From a virus: 30,474 bases of DNA. The stretch lies in the IMG/VR virus record IMGVR_UViG_3300003321_000583, positions 1,256 through 31,729 of that record; one strand, written 5' to 3'. Both the position numbers and the translations under genes were made by a program. Below, piece by piece: positions 7,175 through 13,771 of this stretch (the stretch's first letter is position 1; each line of letters begins with the position of its first letter). Below the pieces are notes generated by a model that saw nothing but the letters and a program-made list of their open reading frames with translations, searched no databases and was not told the origin of the DNA.

Positions 7175-8230
7175 TCAGAGCGTGTTCAGCGGGCCATTGT
7201 CTTGCATGGATGTTGCGCGGGCGGCGTAGAGCAGATCCGACGTTGAACCTGCCGCCCAACGGAGGCGATACTCGGCGTCAAAGACGATGAACGGAACAGA
7301 GATTGTGACGGTGTTTACGCCGGACGTCGCAGGCGTTGTCGCGGAACCGACTACGCCTCTCGTAATCGTCTTTGCGGTCCAGTCCGATTGAAGGTTGTAG
7401 ACTTCAAACGTGGACGGCGTCGCCGACGACTGCTTGAACATGATCTCGACGGTGCAGCTGCTCATGTTGGCTGGAAACCTCAGCGGGAAGTGCTTGCTGC
7501 CAGCTGAACCGTCGATCGCGCCGTAGTCTGAGCCGATCACAATGACAATGTCGTCTGAGCCATACGACAGAGGCAGCGGCATCGGCAACCGGCTCTTGGC
7601 CGGGCTGTAAATGTAGTCACCAGCAGCCGCGTTGAAGTTGCCTGTGGTGGTTGTGATTCCACCGATCGTGCTGATCGCGCCGCCCACGTTCATGTTTCGG
7701 CCAAGGAACATGTCGCCGCGCACGGCCGAGCCATATGCCGGCCACGTTGCCCAGTTCGCTGGACCGCCTCCAGTCACCGAAAGCTGCGCGGTCGCGTAGA
7801 TGTTGCCGTAGTTGATCGAAAACAGGTACGCGTTCTGGCTCGTGACCACCGGTTCCCAGTGGTTGCTGGATGGCACCCACTTCGCGTTGTACGTCAGCGC
7901 GATGCCGCCCTGCACAGCGCCCGTGTTGACGCCGGAGTAGAGCCGCAGGTTTTCAGAGCGGATGATTAGCTGCCAAGGGTTGCTTGGATTCGCATCCTTG
8001 GTGCTCGCGAGCGTCGTGCTTAGCAACGCCTCTGCAGCGTCGGTAACATCGACGATCTGCCCGCGCGTGAACGTGTTGGCGCTCGTTAGGCGCGCACACT
8101 CGCCAGCGATGTTGTCCGCGAGCGCGCGGAACATCAGGTTCACTGACTCGGCGTCGGCGTCGTCCAGATCGGAAGGAAGCGTGTAGCTCGCAGGAGCGTT
8201 CCCAGGATTCTCTGTATACGAGGTTGGCAT
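7175..8230 (-). CDS. Probable tail fibre protein
   Basis: 351 aa. The N-terminal 60 residues (PTSYTENPGNAPASYTLPSD, then NLMFRALADNIAGE) look like a fibre attachment domain. Residues 60-200 are repetitive, Gly/Asn/Thr-rich beta structure (GDMFLGRNMNVGGAISTIGG). The C-terminal 130 residues are a beta-sandwich-like domain (GSKHFPLRFPANMSSCTVEI). The gene follows the gpI-like protein, the usual place for the first fibre gene in P2- and Mu-like phages. Confidence 0.7.
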   Translation of the reverse strand: MPTSYTENPGNAPASYTLPSDLDDADAESVNLMFRALADNIAGECARLTSANTFTRGQIVDVTDAAEALLSTTLASTKDANPSNPWQLIIRSENLRLYSGVNTGAVQGGIALTYNAKWVPSSNHWEPVVTSQNAYLFSINYGNIYATAQLSVTGGGPANWATWPAYGSAVRGDMFLGRNMNVGGAISTIGGITTTTGNFNAAAGDYIYSPAKSRLPMPLPLSYGSDDIVIVIGSDYGAIDGSAGSKHFPLRFPANMSSCTVEIMFKQSSATPSTFEVYNLQSDWTAKTITRGVVGSATTPATSGVNTVTISVPFIVFDAEYRLRWAAGSTSDLLYAARATSMQDNGPLNTL

Positions 8231-8233
8231 CTG

Positions 8234-8890
8234 CTAGCGTTCGTAGTGGTAGAGAGCCGATCGGCTCCGATTGCCGGGGTCTCCCCAAGTGCCGTCCGGC
8301 TGCTCTGCGGCCCAGGTGACTTCATCGATGACGACGACGACGATCACGACCACATGCGCTGGCTTCCACTTGCGGATGAGCCGTCGCAGCGTGTGCACTT
8401 CATCGCGAGAGGCGTTGACGCCCCAAACGCCTTCACCCCATTTGCGGCCGTCGCCCCATTTGTTTCGGGTCCAACCGGTGTTGTGGAGCACGACCCAAAC
8501 GCGCGACCAGTTGGCGGCATCATCATCCCAGTCCCAATCGCGCATCTCTTTGATCTCGGCGTCGAAGCCGGCGCCGGTCAGCTGAGATAGCAGCCCGTTC
8601 GTCGTTCCAGCTTGCGGCCACGCGATCCAGGCGCCTTGCACGCGCGTTTGGTATTGGTCGTCTGTCTCCGACGCGTAGCGCTCCATATTGCGCTCGGAGC
8701 CGATGAGCGAGAGTGCGTCAGATGGGAAGGTTGGCGCCTCGGTTGAGCCTGCCGCACCAGCCTCGAACGTCTCTTCTTCGATCGTGTCGAACAGGAATCC
8801 GAGCAGCTCGGTGAGCTTACCGCCCCACGTCCCGCGCAACCACGTCGGGGCGTTGTCGATCGCCCATCTGCGATAGGTGCGGACTGCCAT
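8234..8890 (-). CDS. Baseplate/tail protein, P2 gpI / Mu gp48-like
   Basis: 218 aa. It follows the gpJ-like gene with a 1-nt overlap, the standard position of gpI/gp48. The Trp/Gly-rich stretch NKWGDGRKWGEGVWG and the following RRLIRKWKPAHVVVIVVVV match the C-terminal pattern I associate with this family in several myophages. In P2-like tails this protein forms part of the baseplate wedge near the fibre attachment site. Assignment rests on this pattern and gene order. Confidence 0.7.
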   Translation of the reverse strand: MAVRTYRRWAIDNAPTWLRGTWGGKLTELLGFLFDTIEEETFEAGAAGSTEAPTFPSDALSLIGSERNMERYASETDDQYQTRVQGAWIAWPQAGTTNGLLSQLTGAGFDAEIKEMRDWDWDDDAANWSRVWVVLHNTGWTRNKWGDGRKWGEGVWGVNASRDEVHTLRRLIRKWKPAHVVVIVVVVIDEVTWAAEQPDGTWGDPGNRSRSALYHYER

Positions 8891-9999
8891 CAGCCAACAA
8901 CCGGTGTTAGCGCGAGCGACGGCACCGGAACCGATGTCACTGCCACGGTGGTGTCAGACGTCGGCGCCGTCAGATGGACGTTGCTGACGCCTTGGATGCT
9001 CATGATCGTCGCGTAGAGCTCGGCGAGCAGAATGGTTCCGCCTACAGGCAGGGCTTGGAACATGGCTGTGATTGCGGCGTAGACCGTGTCGCGCGTCGCA
9101 GTCAGGCCGTAACTAGGTCCAACGTAGAGCGTGCCAGTTACGGGTACAGTGGCCGTGCCAGCGTTGAAGCACTGCACGTCCGAGCCGAGCGGTCTTCGCG
9201 AAATGCCGTCAACGTCGCCTTCGATGTAGTCGATCACCGTGACGAGCACCGGACCTGGCACAGGTCCGTTTGGACCTGCGACGTAGATGTCGAGTGTTCC
9301 TGGGCCTCGTGGGTTCAGATCGTCGATATACGCCCGCGTAATGCTCGCGTCGGCCTCGAGTGCCCATGCGATGTACGCGTCTTGCGGCGCGGCATACGCG
9401 AGCGTGGCCCATTTCGCACGGTTTCTGGTTCTAAGGCGCTCGTCCGACTCCTCGGTAGCGCCTGGAATCAGGATGGGATCAACGGCCGAGATGACTGCCG
9501 TGATGCCAGCCAGCGGCGTCACAAGCTCGAGCCTTGTCGGATTGGACGCGCCCGGAACCTCGGCGTCGAACTGCAGCTCAAGCGTCCCACTGAGCAGCAG
9601 CGTGCCGCCAGTGATGTTGCGGTAAGTTGCGCCGTCCTGGTCCTTCGCTACCAACTGGCTGATCACGATCGTGATCGGGCCTACACCGAGCGGATCGGTG
9701 AACGTCATCTTCGCGCGCGTCGGAACGGCTGCGATGCGCGTGTTGTTGAAGTCGCTCGAACTCTTCAGCGAAAGCCAGTCGCTGGTCGCCAGGTCGTTGT
9801 ATCGACCCTTCGTGAGCGCCAACCGCGTGTTGCTCGCGTCAGAGAGCAAACGAGCGACCATCTGCACGATGGTTCTCTGGACCGAGCCGTCTTCCCAGCT
9901 CGTAGCCGTGAACCCTAGTCCATCAAGGATGGTAAGGATATCTGTCAGCGCCTCGTCTTCCGACAGGGGCGTTAGAAGCTGACTGAGTGATAGCGCCAA
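8890..9999 (-). CDS. Baseplate assembly protein J (Mu gp47 / P2 gpJ-like)
   Basis: 369 aa, a typical length. Family features in order: an N-terminal helical region with ERT-like SVQRTIVQMVARLLSD, a long beta-rich middle (VAKDQDGATYRNITGG), the conserved ATEESDERLRTRNRAKWAT segment, then APQDAYIAWALEADASITRA and the GPGTLDIYVAG strand. It forms the baseplate wedge with the gpW- and gpI-like proteins encoded on either side. Confidence 0.9.
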   Translation of the reverse strand: MALSLSQLLTPLSEDEALTDILTILDGLGFTATSWEDGSVQRTIVQMVARLLSDASNTRLALTKGRYNDLATSDWLSLKSSSDFNNTRIAAVPTRAKMTFTDPLGVGPITIVISQLVAKDQDGATYRNITGGTLLLSGTLELQFDAEVPGASNPTRLELVTPLAGITAVISAVDPILIPGATEESDERLRTRNRAKWATLAYAAPQDAYIAWALEADASITRAYIDDLNPRGPGTLDIYVAGPNGPVPGPVLVTVIDYIEGDVDGISRRPLGSDVQCFNAGTATVPVTGTLYVGPSYGLTATRDTVYAAITAMFQALPVGGTILLAELYATIMSIQGVSNVHLTAPTSDTTVAVTSVPVPSLALTPVVG

Positions 10000-10002
10000 G
10001 AA

Positions 10003-10374
10003 TCAGCCTCGGAGGATTTCGACGGTGACTTGGGAGATGGCGAGCACGAACGCAAACGGCCCAGCACCATCGGCAATGTCGATGCGGATGCGGAGCGTGT
10101 TCCCGATGAACGTGACGACGGCGTTCGCCTGATTGACGCGCTCGTCCTTCTCGCACTCGGCGATCACGCCGGCTGCGATCGCGCTCGGTGCAGCTGTGAT
10201 GCCGCTTAGAAACTGGCGAACGTCGAAGCCATAATCGGGCGCATAGAACAGCCCGCCGCGGGGCGTGATCAGCCGGCGAGCGATCGCCTCGATGAGGCAT
10301 CGGCGACCCGAGACGAGCGCGAGCGATGGCCCAATGTCGTCTACACAGCTGAAATCAATGCCGAGTTCAGCCAC
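10003..10374 (-). CDS. Baseplate wedge protein, gpW/gp25-like (Mu gp46-like)
   Basis: 123 aa from a GTG preceded by GGTGAG. The family pattern is visible: CLIEAIARRLITPRGGLFYAPDYGFDVRQFL near the N-terminus and a C-terminal strand pair (NTLRIRIDIADGAGPFAFVL). It initiates wedge assembly in contractile tails. The gene is separated from the rest of the baseplate operon by a 4-kb insertion and starts 80 bp from a divergent lipoprotein gene, so it may need its own promoter. Confidence 0.85.
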   Translation of the reverse strand: MAELGIDFSCVDDIGPSLALVSGRRCLIEAIARRLITPRGGLFYAPDYGFDVRQFLSGITAAPSAIAAGVIAECEKDERVNQANAVVTFIGNTLRIRIDIADGAGPFAFVLAISQVTVEILRG

Positions 10375-10454
10375 AGCAGCTCACCGCACATGTGGTGATA
10401 CGCCGCTCACTGCCACCGTTTCGGCAGCGCTGCTGGTCGGCGACGATCGTAGGC
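10375..10454. promoter_or_regulatory. Divergent intergenic region with a border-like motif
   Basis: These 80 bp separate the gpW-like gene (-) from the lipoprotein (+), so promoters for both may lie here. The plus strand at 10406-10417 reads CTCACTGCCACC, resembling the border repeats of the plus-strand cassettes. Read on the minus strand it gives GGTGGCAGTGAG upstream of the gpW-like gene. No convincing -35/-10 pair is visible. Confidence 0.3.
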
Positions 10455-11222
10455 ATGAAAGAACGAGGAGCTTTGGTGTTGGTTGCCGCGCTTGCTGGCG
10501 CGTGCGGGGGTGGTGATTCGAAGCCGATGGCGGCTGCAGCTGGCGGCGGCGGCATGGAGACGCCAGCCGAGTCCGATAGCGGCGCGCTGCCCGAGCGTGA
10601 TGCAGGTGTGGACGCTCGAGCTGTGGAGCCCGAGCCCGGTGGAGCTGGTTCCGCAGCTGGTAGCGGCGGTGCCGGTGGCGCTGCCGAGCAGGCCGGAGAG
10701 ACTTCCTACGCCAACGGTGGAGCTGGTGCGCCAGCGCCAGCAGGCGGGCAGGGCGGAGCAGGCAGCGGCGGAACAGCCAGCGTTCCGACCGGAGGCCAAC
10801 CAGCACCCGCGGAGCACGTTCTTTGGTCGCAGAACTGGACTGTGGCGATCCACTCGTCCAGCGCGGCGAAAGGCTATCCGAATGCGACGATGGGCCTAGC
10901 GCTCGATGCCGGCGACTTCTGCACTTTCGGGTTCAGCGGAGCGCCTAGCGGAACTTCTCAAGATTTCCAGACTGATGGAGCCTGCATCACGCAGGCCGCG
11001 AATGTGGCGTCGGGCGTCGCCCTCATCTTCGACAGCAATGGGATGAACAGCCACGGCAGCGGCGGCCGAGCCCCACTCTCCGGCTGGACCGAAGCCGTCA
11101 CCGGGCACACCGTGACCAAGCTCCGTCGAACGCAGACCTACACCATCCAGCTGCTAGGAGCCGGTGACACCAGCTACAACTACGCGGATTTTGAAGGTAA
11201 GTGGGAGGCGATAGGTCGGTAG
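10455..11222 (+). CDS. Putative lipoprotein with Gly/Ala-rich linker
   Basis: 255 aa. Residues 1-16 are a short signal peptide ending in LAGA before Cys17, a lipobox-like site. Residues about 18-120 are low-complexity Gly, Ala, Ser and Pro (GGAGSAAGSGGAGGAAEQAG). Residues about 121-255 form a globular, probably beta-rich domain with two cysteines (DAGDFCTFGFSG, DGACITQAAN). Long linkers of this kind are typical of Myxococcota outer-membrane lipoproteins. It lies on the opposite strand inside the tail operon, as expected of an added (moron) gene. Phage-encoded lipoproteins often block superinfection; that role is only inferred. Confidence 0.65.
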   Translation: MKERGALVLVAALAGACGGGDSKPMAAAAGGGGMETPAESDSGALPERDAGVDARAVEPEPGGAGSAAGSGGAGGAAEQAGETSYANGGAGAPAPAGGQGGAGSGGTASVPTGGQPAPAEHVLWSQNWTVAIHSSSAAKGYPNATMGLALDAGDFCTFGFSGAPSGTSQDFQTDGACITQAANVASGVALIFDSNGMNSHGSGGRAPLSGWTEAVTGHTVTKLRRTQTYTIQLLGAGDTSYNYADFEGKWEAIGR

Positions 11223-11417
11223 ATGGGTCGCGCGTTGAGTTCCGAAGCTCTCGAGCTCTGACAGCTCAAACGCATCCCACCACATCGAATCAACGTCCTC
11301 ATCGAAGTCAGCCGAATCAGACGCCTTCGCCAGCCTCACAGCGTTCAGCGCCGCCCTACTGCACCCAACGCTGCAGTTGCGACGGCTGCAGTTTCGATGT
11401 CCTCGTGTCCTCGACAT
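11154..11417 (-). CDS. Doubtful small protein antisense to the lipoprotein end
   Basis: 87 aa with AGGG seven nt before the ATG. The middle (ASDSADFDEDVDSMWWDAFE) is acidic and protein-like, and its codons have mostly G/C third positions. The N-terminus is Arg/Cys-rich and the last 23 codons overlap the lipoprotein gene on the other strand. It may be a chance frame. No family is recognised. Confidence 0.25.
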   Translation of the reverse strand: MSRTRGHRNCSRRNCSVGCSRAALNAVRLAKASDSADFDEDVDSMWWDAFELSELESFGTQRATHLPTYRLPLTFKIRVVVAGVTGS

Positions 11418-11521
11418 GCTCGGACCCTAGCACCCTGCTCGCCGTCCGGTAACGGTCCACTTACGTTGACTCTCGGTCAGTGAGGATCGGCAGTCGATCC
11501 GCACGAAACGGGGAGTCACGC
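11223..11521. other. Intergenic region upstream of cassette 1
   Basis: About 300 bp with no plus-strand gene. It holds the doubtful minus-strand frame at 11154-11417. Near 11475 begins the leader of the first small plus-strand cassette (GGTCAGTGAGG then a hairpin). I see no clear terminator after the lipoprotein, only a weak inverted repeat around 11237-11271. Confidence 0.4.
11475..11515 (+). promoter_or_regulatory. Cassette 1 leader: AGTGAG motif, hairpin, strong RBS
   Basis: GGTCAGTGAGG (11475-11485) is followed by a perfect 6-bp hairpin (GGATCG, loop GCAGT, CGATCC; 11484-11500) and the ribosome binding site AACGGGGAG (11507-11515), 6 nt before the ATG. The same order occurs upstream of the next two plus-strand genes. 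Confidence 0.6.
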
Positions 11522-11716
11522 ATGACGTACGAAGTTGAGGTTACGAACGTCACCACTGGCGAAAAGCTCAACGCGGTGATCGAAGAAACCAAACCTTGCC
11601 AAATGTGCGAAGGCACAGGCTGGGACGGTGGAGAGGTCGGGCGTGGAGCACGTCGCGACTGCGACGATTGCCTTGCATGCGGCGGCACTGGTGCCGAGTT
11701 GCCGGAGGTGTGCTGA
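11522..11716 (+). CDS. Small DnaJ-type zinc-finger protein
   Basis: 64 aa. The first 30 residues are two beta strands (TYEVEVTNVTTGEKLNAVIE). Residues 35-64 hold CQMCEGTG and CDDCLACGGTG, the CxxCxGxG signature of the DnaJ cysteine-rich domain, here as a minimal two-motif version. Such single fingers occur in phages and bacteria as small RNA- or protein-binding modules. The exact role is unknown. It overlaps the next gene by TGATG, so the two are coupled. Confidence 0.65.
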   Translation: MTYEVEVTNVTTGEKLNAVIEETKPCQMCEGTGWDGGEVGRGARRDCDDCLACGGTGAELPEVC

Positions 11717-11868
11717 TGACTTTCACACGAAAGCGTCAGGTCCGTGGGCGCAAGGCCTGGAACCGCATGCGTAGGTGGGCGAAGCACTTCGGATTCGGCG
11801 TGGAGAACAGCGTCGATCCGATGGTGGTTGCCAAGATCTACGGGCGGCGTAACCAGCGCGTCGCGTGA
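11716..11868 (+). CDS. Small basic protein, possible nucleic-acid binder
   Basis: 50 aa, with 13 Arg/Lys mostly in the first half (TRKRQVRGRKAWNRMRRWAK). It is translationally coupled to the DnaJ-type finger gene and followed by a strong hairpin. High basic charge suggests binding to nucleic acid. No known fold is evident. Confidence 0.5.
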   Translation: MTFTRKRQVRGRKAWNRMRRWAKHFGFGVENSVDPMVVAKIYGRRNQRVA

Positions 11869-11874
11869 AATCCG

Positions 11875-11911
11875 GCGGGGACATCAAGCTTCGGCTTGGT
11901 GTCCCCGCTTT
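11875..11911 (+). terminator. Cassette 1 terminator hairpin
   Basis: A 15-bp stem (11875-11889 and 11894-11908) is closed by a C(UUCG)G tetraloop and followed by TTT. One pair is G-U on the plus RNA and would be A-C on the minus RNA, so it is built for the plus transcript. Confidence 0.8.
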
Positions 11912-11920
11912 CGCGCCGGT

Positions 11921-11935
11921 CCTCACTGACCATCA
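11921..11935 (+). repeat. Cassette border repeat, copy 1
   Basis: The plus strand reads CCTCACTGACCATCA, 13 nt after the hairpin of cassette 1. Close copies follow the hairpins of cassettes 2 (12437) and 3 (12916). It is also the inverse, with one change, of GGTTAGTGAGG at 11990-12000. Confidence 0.6.
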
Positions 11936-11989
11936 GCATCGGCGCCCTGGTTGCCAGCTTCTGAGTTCCCGTGCTCACCTTCCCGTGAA

Positions 11990-12046
11990 GGTTAGTGAGG
12001 CGATGGTTGCCTCACGGCGCCACCGTCTCGCTTCAACAACGGGGAG
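11990..12046 (+). promoter_or_regulatory. Cassette 2 leader: AGTGAG motif, hairpin, strong RBS
   Basis: GGTTAGTGAGG (11990-12000) overlaps a perfect 7-bp hairpin (GTGAGGC, loop GATGGTT, GCCTCAC; 11995-12015). The RBS AACGGGGAG (12038-12046) is 8 nt before the ATG. The same GTGAGG could instead pair with CCTCAC in the border repeat at 11921, so two alternative folds are possible. Confidence 0.55.
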
Positions 12047-12054
12047 ATGGCGTC

Positions 12055-12369
12055 ATGGAACACGGACAACGTGTAGAGGTGCAATTGGGTCTCATCGACA
12101 CTGCCACTGGCCAGATGCTGTTCGAGCCAGAGGAGCACATCATCGAGAACGAGCACTCGTTCTGCGAGATGACCGTGATCGCAAAGGATTACGGCGTGGA
12201 GTTGGGACGCCTGTTGCGAGCCAGCAAGCTCACTCAGGATGGACTCGACCGGCTGATCGTCTGCTTCGTACGCGGCATGTCGGCTTGCCGACCGCTGAGC
12301 ACGGAAGAGCGAGCATGGTTGGCCGACGACGTCTTCAACGCGGCTCAGCCGTGGTTGGGACCTAACTGA
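12055..12369 (+). CDS. Hypothetical cassette protein, 104 aa
   Basis: 104 aa, acidic, no membrane segment. The N-terminal half is beta-rich (VEVQLGLIDTATGQMLFEP) and the C-terminal half is helical (DGLDRLIVCFVRG, LSTEERAWLADDVF). The start is set by AACGGGGAG upstream; an in-frame ATG at 11995 lies inside the leader hairpin and is unlikely. It is monocistronic between leader and terminator. No family is recognised; its setting suggests an accessory (early or host-modifying) gene. Confidence 0.6.
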   Translation: MEHGQRVEVQLGLIDTATGQMLFEPEEHIIENEHSFCEMTVIAKDYGVELGRLLRASKLTQDGLDRLIVCFVRGMSACRPLSTEERAWLADDVFNAAQPWLGPN

Positions 12370-12377
12370 GCGTTGCG

Positions 12378-12415
12378 CCACCGAGCATTCTGGTTCGCCA
12401 GGGTGCTCGGTGGTT
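12378..12415 (+). terminator. Cassette 2 terminator hairpin
   Basis: A 16-bp stem (10 perfect bp, two U-G pairs, 4 bp) is closed by a UUCG loop and followed by only a short T-rich stretch. The U-G pairs would be A-C mismatches in the minus RNA. Confidence 0.75.
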
Positions 12416-12436
12416 GTGTCCCGGGTGACTGTCGCT

Positions 12437-12450
12437 CTCACTGACCTTCA
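12437..12450 (+). repeat. Cassette border repeat, copy 2
   Basis: CTCACTGACCTTCA differs from copy 1 at a single base and lies 515 bp from it, 22 nt after the cassette 2 hairpin. Confidence 0.6.
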
Positions 12451-12504
12451 CAGCGATCCACCCTCCGCGACTAAACGCTGACAACATGGTGTTCTGACCC
12501 CGAA

Positions 12505-12551
12505 GGCAAGTGGGCGGTAGCGCGAGCTACCTCCACGCAAAAAACGGGGAG
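12505..12551 (+). promoter_or_regulatory. Cassette 3 leader: AGTGGG motif, hairpin, strong RBS
   Basis: GGCAAGTGGGC (12505-12515) is followed by a 6-bp hairpin with a GCGA loop (12516-12531) and the RBS AACGGGGAG (12543-12551), 4 nt before the ATG. The distance from border repeat to motif end is about 79 bp, as in cassette 2 (about 80 bp). Confidence 0.55.
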
Positions 12552-12555
12552 CAAC

Positions 12556-12852
12556 ATGGAAGCATCAGCACTGCATGAGCCAACTCGAAGGATGAAGGCA
12601 CCGAAGTCTGGTGAAATCGAACAACCACAGCAGGTGTTCGGTCCGCTGGAGCAGGCAGCTCACAACTTCGGGTTGGAGCAACGTCAGCGCTTGTTGGACG
12701 GCGAGACGAAGACTGAGGTTATGACCTCACTCAACGTTCACGTCGCACTAGCAGACTCGAACAACGATCTGTCTGCGAAGCAGATGGAGCGCCTGGCTCG
12801 TGTCGCGTATCGAGCTGCTGGCATCCAGCGGCTCGACATGCACTACGACTGA
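12556..12852 (+). CDS. Hypothetical cassette protein, 98 aa
   Basis: 98 aa, mostly helical and polar. Residues 1-30 are likely disordered (EPTRRMKAPKSGEIEQPQQV). Residues 30-70 contain FGPLEQAAHNFGLEQRQRLL, and the C-terminus is another helix (SAKQMERLARVAYRAAGI). No membrane segment, cysteine cluster or catalytic motif is seen. It shares leader and hairpin design with the two preceding cassettes but not its protein sequence. Confidence 0.6.
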   Translation: MEASALHEPTRRMKAPKSGEIEQPQQVFGPLEQAAHNFGLEQRQRLLDGETKTEVMTSLNVHVALADSNNDLSAKQMERLARVAYRAAGIQRLDMHYD

Positions 12853-12858
12853 CGCTCT

Positions 12859-12897
12859 GGTCACCGGATGCTCGCCTCGCGCGGGTGTCCGGTGACC
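12859..12897 (+). terminator. Cassette 3 terminator hairpin
   Basis: A stem of about 17 bp (10 perfect outer pairs, then inner pairs including three G-U on the plus RNA) has a CTCGC loop. It has no U tract. It also separates the plus-strand cassettes from the converging minus-strand gene that ends at 12917. Confidence 0.65.
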
Positions 12898-12915
12898 GTC
12901 GTGATGTCGCTGCCG

Positions 12916-12929
12916 CTCACTTGCCTTCA
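12916..12929 (+). repeat. Cassette border repeat, copy 3 (degenerate)
   Basis: CTCACTTGCCTTCA follows the third hairpin by 19 nt and matches copy 2 except at two bases. It overlaps the end of the minus-strand gene at 12917, so no fourth plus-strand cassette follows. Confidence 0.45.
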
Positions 12930-13138
12930 ACACTTGAACGCGGACCAGAGACATCGAACCAGTCCTTGCGCCGGTAGAACTCGCTCAAGGTTCGCTCCTG
13001 CAGGCCGTCAACGTCGAGTCTGACGCCGAGGCGCAGAAGGATTGCAGCACCCCAGCAAACCAGACAGGCCGTGGCAAGCATCAACTTGCCGCGCCAGTTG
13101 ACGCGGACGGTGAATACGGCGCCTGTTGGTTCAGCCAT
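12917..13138 (-). CDS. Small single-pass membrane protein
   Basis: 73 aa. The ATG at 13138 lies one base after the upstream stop. Residues about 19-39 are a membrane segment (LMLATACLVCWGAAILLRLG) preceded by basic residues (VNWRGK), giving an N-in orientation. The C-terminal 35 residues are soluble and charged. It could be a lysis, superinfection or tail-associated membrane protein. No family is recognised. Confidence 0.55.
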   Translation of the reverse strand: MAEPTGAVFTVRVNWRGKLMLATACLVCWGAAILLRLGVRLDVDGLQERTLSEFYRRKDWFDVSGPRSSVEGK

Positions 13139-13139
13139 A

Positions 13140-13580
13140 TCAGCTCCACGGAATCGGTGAGCCACCAGCCGATGGCGTCGCAGTACCGGTGCGCGCCCAA
13201 GCGTCCAGCGCGGTTGCTATCTTCTGCGCCGCCTCAGCCGCGGTCTCCGGATACGGTTCGGCGAACAATGCCGCCCAGTTTACCGGGGCAGGCGGAGGCA
13301 CAGCGACGAACGTTGGCGCCATCCCAGCGCCCACGGTTGCCGCGAAAGCGGTGCAGGCAGCGTCCATGGCCGAAGCTGCCGATGGAAGCGCGAACGCCGC
13401 CGCCAGCTGTGTCTGCAGGGTTGCCTGAGCAGCAGCGACTGTCGTGCTCGGTGGAGCTACCGGTGTGAAATACGAGCCGATCGCCGAGACCCAGAGGGAG
13501 GAGCAATCGGCGATGGTGGCGCCTGGGTGCTCGAATGTGGATTGCAGGGCTGACTGCAGTGTGGAGACGACTAGAGGCAC
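13140..13580 (-). CDS. Ala-rich hypothetical phage protein
   Basis: 146 aa from a GTG that overlaps the previous gene by 10 nt. It is Ala/Pro/Thr-rich. The N-terminus is helical (VSTLQSALQSTFEH) and the C-terminus, ETAAEAAQKIATALDAWART followed by PSAGGSPIPW, looks like small structural proteins seen near phage tail genes. It is part of a tight cluster with the genes at 13571 and 12917. The function is not identified. Confidence 0.6.
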   Translation of the reverse strand: MPLVVSTLQSALQSTFEHPGATIADCSSLWVSAIGSYFTPVAPPSTTVAAAQATLQTQLAAAFALPSAASAMDAACTAFAATVGAGMAPTFVAVPPPAPVNWAALFAEPYPETAAEAAQKIATALDAWARTGTATPSAGGSPIPWS

Positions 13581-13771
13581 GGTTCTGTATCAAACGACAC
13601 TTGAACGCCGAAGCGTTGCGTGAGCATGGCCGCGAGCGCACTGGCGCTGGCTTTGACTCTCGCGGTCCTCCACGCGTCGAAGGCTTCGGAATCGCCGTGG
13701 ACACTGCGAACCAATCGACGCCGCAAGGCGTTGCGTTGCTTCCGTAGGCGCACCGCTCGACGTCTAGTCAA
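13571..13771 (-). CDS. Small basic hypothetical protein (TTG start)
   Basis: 66 aa. The frame is open upstream through the DHH gene, but the likely start is the TTG at 13771, which overlaps the DHH stop (TTGA) and has AGG seven nt upstream. The N-terminal half is strongly basic (RRRAVRLRKQRNALRRRL); the rest is mixed. An inner GTG at 13753 is an alternative. It is coupled to the DHH gene before it and the Ala-rich gene after it. Function is unknown. Confidence 0.45.
   Translation of the reverse strand: MTRRRAVRLRKQRNALRRRLVRSVHGDSEAFDAWRTARVKASASALAAMLTQRFGVQVSFDTEPCL

Noticed and set aside
8974-9918. Plus-strand open frame of 314 codons
   Set aside because: It is antisense to the clear gpJ-like gene and has shadow composition (Arg, Val, Asp) with no motif.
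11921-12929. Integron attC sites as the basis of the cassette borders
   Set aside because: No integrase is seen and the border repeats lack the core-site pattern of attC. The hairpins sit before the borders and behave like transcript ends.
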